From NCBI GenBank assembly GCA_024036415.1, contig JAMWET010000513.1, positions 194,501-258,500 of the forward strand: DNA of 64,000 nucleotides, read 5' to 3'. The stretch is from Prochilodus magdalenae. Taxonomy: Eukaryota > Chordata > Actinopteri > Characiformes > Prochilodontidae. The position numbers and the translations under genes were made by a program. A model generated the notes under the pieces. The model was not told the origin of the DNA. It worked only from the letters and a program-made list of their open reading frames with translations, and ran no database searches. Shown here in pieces: positions 36,668 to 55,811 of the stretch (within the stretch, counting starts at the first letter, position 1; the number at the start of each line of letters is the position of its first letter).

Positions 36668-39600
36668 CCACTCTCAGAACAGACCCGCACTCAAAACAGA
36701 ACGCTCTCAGAACAGACCCGCTCTCAGAACAGACCCGCACTCAAAACAGAACGCTCTCAGAACAGACCCGCACTCAAAACAGAACGCTCTCAGAACAGAC
36801 CCGCACTCAAAACAGAACGCTCTCAGAACAGACTCGCACTCAAAACAGACCCGCACTCAAAACAGAACGCTCTCAGAACAGACCCGCTCTCAGAACAGAC
36901 CGCTTTCAGAACAGACCCGCACTCAAAACAGAACGCTCTCAGAACAGACCCGCACTCAAAACAGAACGCTCTCAGAACAGACCCGCACTCAAAACAGAAT
37001 GCTCTTAGAACAGACCGCTCTCAGAACAGACCCGCACTCAAAACAGAACGCTCTCAGAACAGACCCGCACTCAAAACAGAACGCTCTCAGAACAGACCCG
37101 CACTCAAAACAGAACGCTCTCAGAACAGACCACTCTCAGAACAGACCCGCACTCAAAACAGAACGCTCTCAGAACAGACTACTCTCAGAACAGACCCGCA
37201 CTCAAAACAGACCACTCTCAGAACAGACCACTCTCAGAACAGACCGCTCTCAGAACAGACCACTCTCAGAACAGACCTACTCTCAGAACAGACCGCTCTC
37301 AGAACAGACCGCTCTCAGAGCAGACCAGCTCGTAGAACAGACCTACTCTCAGAACAGACCCCTCTCAGAACAGACCTGCTCTCAGAACAGACCACTCTCA
37401 AAACAGACCTACTCTCAGAACAGACCCGTTCTCAGAACAGACCGCTCTCAGAACAGACCACTCTCAGAACAGACTACTCTCAGAACAGACCCGCACTCAG
37501 AACAGACCTGCTCTCAGAACAGACCACTCTCAGAACAGACCTACTTTCAGAACAGACCACTCTCAGAACAGACCACTCTCAGAACATACCCGCACTCAGA
37601 ACAGACCTACTCTCAGAACAGACCTACTCTCAGAACAGACCACTCTCAGAACAGACTACTCTCAGAACAGACCACTCTCAGAACAGACCACTCTCAGAAC
37701 ATACCCGCACTCAGAACAGACCACTCTCAGAACAGACCTACTCTCAGAACAGACCACTCTCAGAACAGACTACTCTCAGAACAGACCCGCACTCAGAACA
37801 GACCTGCTCTCAGAACAGACCACTCTCAGAACAGACCGCTTTCAGAACAGACCACTCTTAGAACAGACCACTCTCAGAACAGACCTACTCTCAGAACAGA
37901 CCACTCTCAGAACAGACCGCTTTCAGAACAGACCACTCTTAGAACAGACCACTCTTAGAACAGACTACTCTCAGAACAGACCCGCTCTCAGAACAGACCA
38001 CTCTCAGAACAGACCTACTCTCAGAACAGACTGCTTTCAGAACAGACCGCTCTCAGAACAGACCACTCTCAGACAGACCTACTCTCAGACCACTCTCAGG
38101 ACAGACCTACTCTCAGAACAGACCTACTCTCAGAACAGAACACTCTCAGAACAGACCGCTCTCAGAACAGACCGCTTTCAGAACAGACCACTCTTAGAAC
38201 AGACCTACTCTCAGAACAGACCCCTCTCAGAACAGACCTACTCTCAGAACAGACCACTCTCAAAACAGACCTACTCTCAGAACAGACCCGTTCTCAGAAC
38301 AGACCGCTCTCAGAACAGACCACTCTCAGAACAGACCACTCTCAGAACAGACCCGCTCTCAGAACAGACCACTCTCAGAACAGACCACTCTCAGAACAGA
38401 CCCGCACTCAGAACAGACCTGCTCTCAGAACAGACCTGCTCTCAGAACAGACCGCTCTCAGAACAGACCGCTTTCAGAACAGACCACTCTTAGAACAGAC
38501 CACTCTCAGAACAGACCGCTTTCAGAACAGACCACTCTTAGAACAGACCACTCTTAGAACAGACTACTCTCAGAACAGACCCGCTCTCAGAACAGACCAC
38601 TCTCAGAACAGACCACTCTCAGAACAGACCTACTCTCAGAACAGACTGCTTTCAGAACAGACCGCTCTCAGAACAGACCACTCTCAGACAGACCTACTCT
38701 CAGACCACTCTCAGAACAGACCACTCTCAGGACAGACCTACTCTCAGAACAGACCTACTCTCAGAACAGACCTACTCTCAGAACAGAACACTCTCAGAAC
38801 AGACCGCTCTCAGAACAGACCGCTTTCAGAACAGACCACTCTTAGAACAGACCTACTCTCAGAACAGACCCCTCTCAGAACAGACCTACTCTCAGAACAG
38901 ACCACTCTCAAAACAGACCTACTCTCAGAACAGACCCGTTCTCAGAACAGACCGCTCCCAGAACAGACCACTCTCAGAACAGACCACTCTCAGAACAGAC
39001 CCGCTCTCAGAACAGACCACTCTCAGAACAGACCACTCTCAGAACAGACCCGCACTCAGAACAGACCTGCTCTCAGAACAGACCTGCTCTCAGAACAGAC
39101 TGCTCTCAGAAGAGACCCGCACTCAGAACAGACCCGCTCTCAGAACAGACCTGCTCTCAGAACAGACTACTCTCAGAACAGACCCGCTCTCAGAACAGAC
39201 CGCTCTCAGAACAGACCACTCTTAGAACAGACCACTCTCAGAACAGACCACTCTCAGAACAGACCCGCTCTCAGAACAGACCCGCTCTCAGAACAGATCG
39301 CTCTCAGAACAGACCGCTCTCAGAACAGACCGCTCTCAGAACAGACCGCTCTCAGAACAGACCACTCTCAGAACAGACCCGCACTCAGAACAGACCTGCT
39401 CTCAGAACAGACCACTCTCAGAACAGACCCGCTCTCAGAACAGACCACTCTCAGAACAGACCCGCTCTCAGAACAGACCGCTCTCAGAACAGACCACTCT
39501 CAGAACAGACCACTCTCAGAACAGACCACTCTCAGAACAGACCACTCTCAGAACAGACCGCTCTCAGAACAGACCACTCTCAGAACAGACCACTCTCAGA

Positions 39601-39835
39601 ACAGACCACTCTCAGAACAGACCTCTCTCAGAACAGACCACTCTCAGAACAGACCGCTCTCAGAACAGACCACTCTCAGAACAGACCACTCTCAGAACAG
39701 ACCGCTCTCAGAACAGACCACTCTCAGAACAGACTACTCTCAGAACAGACCTGCTCTCAGAACAGATCGCTTTCAGAACAGACCTACTCTCAGAACAGAC
39801 CACTCTCAGAACAGACCACTATCAGAACAGACCTG
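36668..39835 (+). repeat. Giant 16-bp minisatellite (about 200 copies)
   Basis: 3.2 kb of CTCTCAGAACAGACCR units with single-base spacer changes (CAC, CGC, CTA) and an early subtype CGCACTCAAAACAGAA. A 48-nt translation cycle gives a 16-residue period (Ser-Glu-Gln-Thr / Leu-Arg-Thr-Asp / Gln-Asn-Arg-Pro) open for over 300 codons; this is an artefact of the unit. Long higher-order duplications are visible, for example 37990-38110 against 38580-38720. Confidence 0.95.
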
Positions 39836-40428
39836 CTGTCTCTCCTTGCTCTCTCTGGTTATCGGCTGCTCTGTGTATCTTCTGGATTCTCCATCCGGTT
39901 TGTTAGCTGATCTGTGTGATCCGACTCCAGCCTGTACTCCGGTTTATGCTGTACCCTGCTTGTTGCTGTTGAGGCTAACTGTCACCTTGTATAATAACAC
40001 TGTGAGGGTATTTTTACTGTTCAGTAGTTCAGTATTTTACTCTGAAGGTACTTTTACTGTTCAGTATTTACCGTTCAGTAGTTCAGTATTTTATTAAACA
40101 ATTCCTGAGCCAGACTTCTGCTGTCTGCTCTACTCTCTGAAATTTGGCTTCTGAGGAAGCTCAGACTGTGACTTTGATCAAATACTGTCACACATATGGA
40201 TTAACTCTTTGGCGTCCATCTCGTCTTACTCCTCCAGTTCAGCGGAATCATATTTCCATATGAACAGAATTCCTATCATTCCTATCATTTCCATCATTCC
40301 CTTACAGACCTCCATTCTACATCACCACACTCGCTCAGTGTCTGTCAGTGTAGCTTTATTTATTTAGCACATTTAACACGACTACGTTGACCAAAGTGCT
40401 GTACAGAGTAAAATTACATATATAAATA
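39836..40428. other. Intergenic; fish repeat tail near 40350
   Basis: 40350-40420 contains TTGACCAAAGTGCTGTACAG, common in fish repeats. The Tc1 element begins directly after it. Confidence 0.5.
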
Positions 40429-41801
<1,373 letters not shown>

Positions 41802-41803
41802 TA

Positions 41804-42335
41804 CATGCTCCTAATGAGAAGACGGATGGTGTCCTGGGGGATCTCCTCCCAGATCTGGACCAGGGCATCACTGAGCTCCTGGACAGTCTGAAGTGTAACC
41901 TGGTGGCGTCGGATGGACCGGAACAGAATGTCCCAGAGGGGTTCTATTGGGTTTAGGTCAGGCGAGCCGGTGGGCCAGTCAATGGTATCAATTCCTTCAT
42001 TCTCCAAGAACTGCCTGCACACTCTCGCCACATGAGGCCGGGCATTGTTGTGCACCAGGAGGAACCCAGGACCCACTGACAATGGGTCTGAGGATTTCAT
42101 CCTGATACCTGATAGTAGTCAGGGTGCTGTTGTCCAGCCTGTACAGGTCTGTACGTCCTTCCAGGCTTCCTCTGTCACGTCCGTCAGATATGCTCAGGCT
42201 AAGATCTGCCTATTCAGGTGTTATATGACAAATGCCAATCGAGCTCTACGGTGCTGGGCAGTGAGCATAGGGCCCACTACAGGATGTCGGTCCCTCAGGC
42301 CACCCTCATGAAGCCTGGGGTTAAGGACCTTCTAC
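41804..42335 (-). mobile_element. Second Tc1-family transposase fragment
   Basis: The minus strand encodes the C-terminal catalytic half of a different Tc1 family: LLVHNNARPHVARVCRQFL, then SPDLNPIEPLWDIL, which carries the second and third catalytic positions (the usual D before N-A-R-P-H is N here), then QTVQELSDALVQIWEEIPQD. Upstream, 42100-42330 gives broken pieces of the preceding domain. It ends exactly where the IR/DR Tc1 begins. Confidence 0.85.
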
Positions 42336-42339
42336 GGCC

Positions 42340-43140
42340 TTGTCCAGTTCCTGTAAACAATTATCCTTAACCTTATCCTAAACAATGCTAGCCCAGTGTT
42401 AGCATAAGAACCATGCTAGACTTATCCTAGAACCATGCTAGCCTTATCCTAATATTAATGTTAGACTAATATTAGCCTAATAACTATGCTAGCTTTCTCC
42501 TAATAGCAATGTTAGCATGTATAGCTAGCTAAATGAAGTTCATTTATTGTAGCTAGCCCTGTGTTGCTCTGTAGGTGATGCTTCTGTGGGGGTTTATCTA
42601 ATTTTAGTGTTGGCTACATGTCTGAGCATTTGGAGCATTTGCTTTTACATGACAGTCTTTAGGTGACACACTTAAAACCATAAAAAAGATCGCTCAGCGT
42701 TTAGCCTCAAGATTTCAGCATTGCCGACAGAAAATAAAGCCGGTCAGCGTGCCATCTGTACCGGAAAGCTGCAGGAATGTGATCTAAACCTGAACTGATG
42801 ATTCCTCAGCGTTTTCAGGGTGACTGGTGCTTTACTGAATATTCGATTAGCGCGATAACGAACCGCACCACCGTCGTAACCATTCACCGGTCACCTGTGG
42901 GAAGGCTTCGCGTGCGGCGGCAGTGGGCCGTTTCCTCCATTCTGTGTAGCGAAGCTAGGCCACACTGATTCAGTGACGTCACAAATTCTCCCCTTCTCCC
43001 GAAAGCAGAGTTTGGAGCCTCACGCAGTTTATGACTTCTCACCTTATTCGGAAGCCTCAGCTTCCTTTTCTAAGTAATGGAAAGTAACGTTATCTGGGGC
43101 TAGAGCACACTCCTCCACTGCTATCAACTGATCTGATAAA
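42340..43140. other. Upstream region of il17a/f
   Basis: It contains AACCATGCTAG / TTATCCTAA word repeats at 42380-42500 but no exon. Confidence 0.45.
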
Positions 43141-43147
43141 GCAATCC

Positions 43148-43224
43148 AGGTCAGAGATGGGTCACATTATCTCCAGCCAATCAATTCAACGTGCTCATTC
43201 AACTCCAACTCTACTACATAAATA
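43148..43224 (+). promoter_or_regulatory. il17a/f promoter: DR5 hormone-receptor site, CCAAT and TATA-like box
   Basis: AGGTCA (43148-43153), GAGAT, GGGTCA (43159-43164) forms a direct repeat with 5-bp spacing, the RAR/RXR class. The first half-site preceded by AATCC also resembles a ROR element. CCAATCAA follows near 43177-43184, and a TATA-like CATAAATA lies at 43217-43224, 49 nt before the ATG. Function is inferred from motif and position. Confidence 0.5.
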
Positions 43225-43272
43225 GAGCAAGAGAGAACGGCTGTCACCAGCTCAGAGCGAGACGCTAATACG

Positions 43273-45227
43273 ATGCTTCAGAGCTCCAGACGAGCGGTGA
43301 GTATTCAGCTCCACATACTGAGATGGTAGTTCATTTATAGCTGATAGATAACACAGCTAACAACCGACCAGATTATCATCCCGCTAAAGAGCCTTAATCT
43401 GGGCTAGCGTTATCAGGCATGTCATAATCTACTCGGTCGCTATCTTCTAATACGGAGGACGTGCACTATAGTACTGCGGCTAATCTACTAATCTACCCCC
43501 AGCTCTGATCAGGCTCTGATGCAGCAGCAGGGCTCTGTGTGTGGCTGTATGGAGGCTCTGTATGAATTTCATCACGTCTGTTTTAATTATGACTCTGTGT
43601 CTCTGACTCGAGTCTCGCTTCTTGTTGCAGGTTGTTTTCTGTTGTGGACTCCTGCTGTTGAGTCTCCTCGATGCCAAAACAGCACACAACAAAATCTGCA
43701 ACATTAGCCTGAAGATCCCAGATGATTTCCACTCGGCCGAGGCGCTCGGAGGGAACGGCAACATCAACAACCGCTCGCTCTCCGCATGGAACTGGACGTG
43801 AGTTACTGATCACAGAACACACCACGTGTCGTGAACCCTACCTGCCTATAATCCAGATAAGAGATGTTTGTTAGCGTTCAGGCCTGGGGGAGGGAACGTT
43901 ATCAGCCGCTGGAGTTTATCGGTACCTGGGTGTCTCCAGCTCAGTGGTGTTCACAGTGTGATGTCTCTGGATCACAGGCTATAGTTAGTAACGGCCTACC
44001 GTCGCCGAGGTGCTGCTGCTCTATAGGTCATTTGAGTTGACGCTGGGTGCTTGAAGTGAAAGTTGTCTCAGCATGTAGGTCACATACGCTCAGGGAGACA
44101 GAGGGGCGGTGCAGGTGTAGCGGTGCTGTCACATCTCAGATTTACCTTCCAGAGCCGAATCTGTTCAGGCTCAAATAACCAGGAACTCCTCAGCAGGAGC
44201 TACGCCCCTGTAATCACAGTTCACACTGTCTACAACTCAGGGTGGGTGTGTCTGTAACATAAGCCCCACCCACTGTACCCTGATAGCAACCGTCTAAGTG
44301 CAGAAGCCCCGCCCTATCTCTAACGTTTTAGCCTGATAGGATTCGGCCAGACTCATAAGTCCTGCCCCTTCCTGTCCACGTTAATAGAATGCATTTGAGG
44401 CATAAGCCCCGCCCATCCCTCCCTCTTCTACTCTGATTAAATGTACATGGATGCATTAGACCAGCCCACTGTGCTATGATAGGTTGAGTTCACCACTCAA
44501 CACAGTAAGTTCATCACTCGACACGGTAAGTTCATTACTCGACACGGTGAATTCACCACTTAACACAGTAGGTTCAACACTTAACACAGTAGGTTCACCA
44601 CTCAACACAGTGAATTCACGGCTCAACACGGTGAGTTCATCACTCGACACGGTAATTTCATCACTCGACACAATGAATTCACCACTTGCCACAGTAGGTT
44701 CACCACTCAACACAGTGAATTCATCACTCGACCTAGTGTGTTCACCGCTCAACCCGGTGAGTTCGCCACTCGACACAGTGAGCTCACCGCTTAACACAGC
44801 GAATTCAACACTTGCCACAGTAGGTTCATTACTCAACAAAGTCAATTCCTTACTCAACACAATGAATTTATCTCTTAACACAGTCAATTCGCCACTCGAC
44901 AGATCCATTGTGTTGGTAGGTTTACATTGCACTACTGAATTATTAAACCACTTCCTGTTTCCGGATCCCCGCAGGCCACACCCCAGCTCCCACCAGATCC
45001 CGGGGGTCATCTATGAAGCTGAGTGTCAAACGCAGTACTGCACTGACCCCAACCCCGACCCCAACAACAACAACAACCTGCAGACAGAGCTGAACTCGGT
45101 GCCCATCTACCACTACATCCTGGTGCTGCACCAGGACAAACAGGACAGGAAGTGCTTCACTGCGTCTTACCAGAAAGTAGCTGTGGGCTGCACGTGTGTC
45201 TGGGCCAAGTCATCACCAAGCATCTAA
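43273..45227 (+). CDS. il17a/f: IL-17A/F-type cytokine
   Basis: Three exons, 43273-43296 (MLQSSRRA), 43631-43797 and 44975-45227, give 147 residues, normal for the family. Residues 9-26 form the hydrophobic signal segment (VVFCCGLLLLSLLDAKTA). Intron 1 is phase 0 and intron 2 phase 2. Hallmarks are NSVPIYHYILVLHQDKQDRK, KCFTASYQKVAVGCTCVWAK and six mature cysteines: 81, 86, 136 and 138 for the conserved fold, with 31 and 124 placed like the dimer-forming pair of IL-17A/F. Three N-glycosylation sequons occur (Asn32, Asn55, Asn62). The usual SPWEY box reads SAWNW here. An asparagine- and proline-rich insert (DPNPDPNNNNN) follows Cys86. By family knowledge it is a secreted dimeric pro-inflammatory cytokine acting through IL-17RA/RC. 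The exact teleost paralog number (1, 2 or 3) cannot be set without synteny data. Confidence 0.93.
44484..44900. repeat. 21-bp minisatellite in il17a/f intron 2, in frame with exon 3
   Basis: About 20 units containing TTCACCACTCGACACAGTGA. As 21 is a multiple of 3 and the unit lacks stops, both strands stay open; the plus frame reads LDTVSS-type heptads and continues without a stop into the last exon. Confidence 0.93.
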
Positions 45228-45267
45228 ATCAGCATGATGTGAAAATGTTCAAATTCATTTCTAATGT

Positions 45268-45316
45268 AATAAAACTTATTTAAAGCTGTTTTGAGTGAGA
45301 AATTAACAGTAATAAA
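45268..45316 (+). terminator. il17a/f: Two polyadenylation signals (il17a/f)
   Basis: AATAAA at 45268-45273 and again at 45311-45316, 41 and 84 nt after the stop codon. The 3' UTR would be very short. Confidence 0.65.
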
Positions 45317-45349
45317 GTTATTTAAATGTAAACAAAGTCTGTTCTTTAC

Positions 45350-45638
45350 AGTGGTGGTGAGGGGAACCAGGGTTCTCCATGTCTAGAACACACATATTGA
45401 CACTATTGACTATCTGAACTCCCAGTGAACCTGCACGTGTCTTCTGAGTGTGTATGGAATGTTGATGATGAAAATCTGGAAAACCTGGAAATACTAAGTT
45501 CCTTTGGGGGACTATTTGACCTCACAGCGCCCTGCAGCATGTATCCCTCCACCATGAATGGAGTTTAAGGCTGAGATCTTCTCCACACTATCATAAACAG
45601 CGTCTCAGACATCAGGCAGCGTATTCAGAACCACCTCA
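45350..45638 (+). mobile_element. CAGTGGTGGTGA-type MITE, right end missing
   Basis: It begins with CAGTGGTGGTGAGGGGAACC and follows the family core to ATTCAGAACCACCTC, where a 32-bp array replaces the right end. Confidence 0.8.
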
Positions 45639-45639
45639 T

Positions 45640-46100
45640 TTGCAAGTCGTCATCGCTCTGATACGAAGCTACTGCCCATCCTGTGCTCTCTGATGTGGAG
45701 CTACTGCCCATCCTGTGTGCTCTGATGTGGAGCTACTGCCCATCCTGTGGTCTCTGATACGGAGCTGCAGCCCATCCTGTGCGCTCTGATGTGGAGCTAC
45801 TGCCCATCCTGTGCTCTCTGATGAGGAGCTACTGCCCATCCTGTGCTCTCTGATGTGGAGCTACTGCCCATCCTGTGCGCTCTGATGTGGAGCTACTGCC
45901 CATCCTGTGCTCTCTGATGAGGAGCTACTGCCCATCCTGTGTGCTCTGATGAGGAGCTACTGCTCATCCTGTGCTCTCTAAAGAGGAGCTACTGCCCATC
46001 CTGTGTGCTCTGATGAGGAGCTACTGCTCATCCTGTGCTTTCTAAAGAGGAGCTACTGCCCATCCTGTGTGCGCTGATGAGGAGCTACTGCCCATCCCGT
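45640..46100 (+). repeat. 32-bp minisatellite (about 14 copies)
   Basis: The unit contains GGAGCTACTGCCCATCCTGT and GCTCTCTGATGT. It starts exactly at the broken edge of the MITE. Confidence 0.93.
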
Positions 46101-46109
46101 GAGCTCTAG

Positions 46110-46700
46110 TGTACGTGTGTGTGGGGTGAGGTCATAAGTGACCTGCACATCTGTGAGGCTCCATTAATGCTGAACGGGATATACGCGTTTGGTGGAGCAT
46201 GTGGTAAATCCAGGGAAGGTCTCACTGATTTCCTGACAGTCAACCACATCGTGCATGGGTTCCAGCAGCACAGCTCCATGGGAAAACAGTCCAGGTGCTG
46301 AACTGACCTGCCTGCAGTCCAGACCGCTGATCACCCACTGGAAACATCTGGAGCACTATGGCAGGAGGAACAGGACACAGGAGACTGGGCACAGAGCTGG
46401 AATCTGATATTAGGCCGGAAGGGAGACATTTCAGTGTCGGAGCTAACGTTCCCAAACACTCACAGAGTGCTGTTAAAACTAGAGCTGAACATCATAACTA
46501 CTAACCACCAGCATTAAATTCAAAATGGGCACAATTTAAACAATTTCACATTTCTCAGTTTCAACAATCGGAATGTGTCTTTGGCCTGTTATCATTTAAA
46601 TATAAATGTTACAATAATATTTACATTTTCCTTCATTTGTTAGTGTCAAACGCGTCAAAAGTGTCCCATGTTCCCTGGCCTTCTCCACATTTATCCAACA
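46110..46700 (+). mobile_element. Decayed DDE DNA transposon remnant
   Basis: 46290-46460 resembles the end of a widespread fish DDE transposase (CTGACCTGCCTGCAGTCCAG, then GAAACATCTGGAGCACTATG). 46510-46620 (AAATGGGCACAATTTAAAC, TTTCTCAGTTTCAACA) resembles its 3' end. The frame is destroyed. The family assignment is from memory and uncertain. Confidence 0.5.
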
Positions 46701-47064
46701 CTGATCATGAACTGACAATGAAACAGAAATCTAATATTTTAGAAAATCTCATATTTGATCTTTTCTAAAATAAATAAAGCAAATAAATGTTGTAATTAAC
46801 ACACACAAACACATACACACACACGTGCATTTATATACACACACAGCGAGACAGCAATATATATATATATATATATAAGATATATATCTTATCATCGTGC
46901 TTTGCTTTGTCTTCTAAGCCAGAGTTTACATTTAGACTCTTTATTTACATAGAAATACACACCTCTATATAAATTCTAAACAGTCATTATTAGATTATTT
47001 GTGTTTGGAATGAAGAAAAAAAAAATTCCTAACGTTTTAACTTTAACTTTAACTTTATCAGGCT

Positions 47065-47284
47065 AGATCTCAAATGACTCCCTACTCCCTAAGTAGTGCA
47101 CTACGTAGGGCACTAAAGAAAGGCTTTCAGTATGAAATAGTCCACTCAGTTGTCCGTCCCAGCCTCTGTCTGAAAACCAAATGTATGTCGTGGCTACTTG
47201 GTTATGAAATCCATTATTTCAATACCTATTAAGTGCACTACATAGTGCACTACATAGGGTGTAGGCAGCCATTTCGGACACAGC
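47065..47284. mobile_element. Short palindromic MITE upstream of lrrc57
   Basis: The ends are inverted: CTCCCTAAGTAGTGCACTAC on the left and TAGTGCACTACATAGGGTGT on the right, with CAAATGACTCC / GCAGCCATTTCGGAC beyond. This is a known kind of dispersed fish palindrome. It ends about 630 bp before the lrrc57 ATG. Confidence 0.65.
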
Positions 47285-47917
47285 CTGGTCTTAGCTCAGC
47301 GCCCTCTGCCGACCAGGAGGAGCATCAGCGCTTATCATTCAGTCGGCTTACAGAGCTCAGCTACTCAGCAGCTTCAGGTTGCTGAGGGGTTTATTACTGA
47401 TACAGACCACCAGTCCGCGGATTAGGGGGCTCGTTTTGGGAGCAGGTGATGTTTAATTTAGTGCTTTGGCTGTTTTTGTTGCTTAGCAGCGGAGAGCTGC
47501 GCTTTGCGCTTACTTTGGCTGTCACAGTTAGCTATGTTAGCTTAGGCGGCTAGCTAACTGAGATAAAACAGTTGTTTTTTGCTAAATATCGAGTTCTAAT
47601 TTGGTTTAGTCCTGGTTTCGCTGCTCAGTAATATCTCCCTGAGTTAATATATTCGACTTAGAGCTGCTGGATAGTTGGCTAAGTGAAGTTTTATGGCTAA
47701 GTGAAGAACGAGCTAGCTGTGCTAGCATAACAAACTAATAGAGCCAGCTAAGAGTGCTTATGTGGGATGATGGTCTTTCCCCATCCTCTCAGTGTCCTGT
47801 TGTTGAGTGTCAGTGTTATGTTTGGTGTAGTTTATAATAATATGGTAATATTGTGTTACTCCTCCAGGGCAGGTGTTGAGCTGCAGTGACAGGCTGACCC
47901 TACTGTGAGTGCTGTAA
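47285..47917 (+). promoter_or_regulatory. lrrc57: lrrc57 promoter and 5' UTR region
   Basis: An acceptor CCTCCAG at 47861-47867 fits a 5' UTR exon starting at 47868, so at least one non-coding exon must lie upstream, perhaps in 47330-47560. No TATA box stands out. Confidence 0.4.
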
Positions 47918-53938
<6,021 letters not shown>

Positions 53939-54559
53939 AGGAGGAAGTGCTGCCCCCTGGTGTGGGGCGCCTGAATTGAGCTCCACCGTTAGAGCGATTG
54001 AGGCTCTGTGTGTTGAGAAGGGACGCGCGGAGGAGAAGGAAACTGCTTTAATGCATGTTAAAACTACAGAGCTGTCTGACACATGCAGCCAGCCTCGGTG
54101 ACCACGCAGGGAGCACCTGTGTGACAGCACACACACACTTCTTTATTATTTTACAGTATTTATAAACGTCTTACAACCACAAAGAGCTGTACGCCTGTAC
54201 ACCAGCTAACGGACTACTGTAGATCTGCACACGCTGTGAAGTCCCTGTAATACTTCTAACATACACAAACACTGATGACACACCTGATACCTGATACTAT
54301 GAGGCTAATTTTGCTAACTAACACTAGAAGTCAATAGTCACCCAAATCCTCAATGTAAATATTGGATTGATGCTTCTCTCCGATCTCGTCCAGGACTTCG
54401 TTAAGATGGTTCAGGACACTGAATGACTTGTGTATAATAGAAACATGACCCTGTAGACAGCGGGGGGTGGGCCGAGTCCTTTTTGCTGCCTCTGGTTAGT
54501 TATATATGCTGCAGGTAAAACCCAATTACTGTTCATCTACTGAGTTTAACACTCTAGGG
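53939..54559 (+). other. lrrc57 3' UTR and intergenic
   Basis: I see no classical AATAAA shortly after the stop. An AT-rich CTTTATTATTTTACAG lies near 54140. No other gene was recognised. Confidence 0.45.
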
Positions 54560-55020
54560 GAAAAATGAAGCACCATGGTCAGACGGCTGCACCACGCAGG
54601 ACTACATGCACACAGACCGTTACCACGACTGTCCTTAACACCACGTCACCGTCACCAAAGACTGCAGTGGTGTCGTACCAGACTGTCATGGAGTGACTCA
54701 GAATGGCAGCGGGTCATCTTCAGTGACGAGTCCCGCTTTAGTCTTGGTGGAGACGCCCAACGAATCCGTGTGTCCAGGAATGTTGCATGTCCAGAAGACC
54801 TGGTGTCCCTCCACCTCCGCACCATCTGCAGGAACTGTGTGAGGATGTTCAAGCTGCATGGGATGGATTATCACAGGACTCCATCAGGAACCTCTACAGC
54901 TCCATACCGAGACGTCTGGCGTGTTGGGTTAGCGAACACGGCGGCCCGACGCCATACTGAGAGACAGACTTCTGTATGTGTAGCTCAATAAATATTGATC
55001 ATATCAGTCTAAATTTATCA
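54560..55020 (+). mobile_element. Tc1-like transposon, internally deleted
   Basis: An open frame of 138 codons begins MVRRLHHAGLHAHRPLPRLS, includes SWSDSEWQRVIFSDESRFSL, then jumps from GDAQRIRV to EDLVSLHL and ends in HTERQTSVCVAQ. The central catalytic part is absent. The right flank (GCTCAATAAATATTGATCAT) mirrors the outer edge of the 34 kb copy. Non-autonomous. Confidence 0.82.
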
Positions 55021-55810
55021 TCAGTTATTGATCCTGCTCACCTTTATCTTCCTTCCCAACACACCTGCACTCCCACACCTCCTCCTGGGTGCAGTCGTTG
55101 TTTTGAGGATGTGTGTATGTGTTGGCAGAAATGGTCCAGATTTAAGGGTGTTATCTGTATGGGGAGGTTCATGTATCCTCAGCCACATGTACAAGTCTGC
55201 GCCTCCTTAATGAAGCCCTGGATGCAGTTTGAGTGAGCAGAGAGAAGCTTTTGAAGGGAGGTAAAGACTTTGGGTGACTACTGACTTCTAGTGTTCGTTA
55301 GCCTCATAGCTAACTAAGTGAAGAAACCGCGGTGAGTGAGCGTGAAGACGTCTGTAGGATGATCAGTTAGCTTATAGAGGGGGCATTATCTGAGGGAAGC
55401 GTTGATGAATATTTAGCATTAGCACTGTTAGCCTGTTTCCAGAAGTAGCTCAACTTTAAAGCGATAGTTTGGTGGAACACATTCTGATTTATGTTCATAG
55501 ATGACACTGAGTCCTCATAATCCAGTCTATTAGACCTACTGCAGCTCCCCACACGCTGGGCCGCCAGTGGTGGTATGGGGACGATGCTCACTGGTGGGGT
55601 GTACCCTTCCATTACGGGTCCAGTGCAAAGATGCTTGTCTCGGCTGATCGTCGGGAAACCTAGGAAACGTTTTCCTCCAAACTATCACTAAACGGTCACA
55701 GTGAGGACTGACTGACCAATAGGAACGCTATCCTATCGGACAAACCGTCGGGTTGAGAAATCCTGATTGGTTGAATCTCACTCGAGCACCACAGCATCGT
55801 ACAGGCGGCT
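55021..55810. other. Intergenic, nothing recognised
   Basis: No exon or clear repeat was recognised. Confidence 0.4.
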
Positions 55811-55811
55811 A

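Noticed and set aside
36999..37958. 319-codon repeat protein with a 16-residue period, superficially like a structural or ice-binding repeat
   Set aside because: The 16-bp unit cycles through three frames. The frame covers only part of the array and has no signal peptide, promoter or exon context.
36668..39835. CRISPR-like regular repeat array
   Set aside because: There are no unique spacers; the units are contiguous, and the genome is vertebrate.
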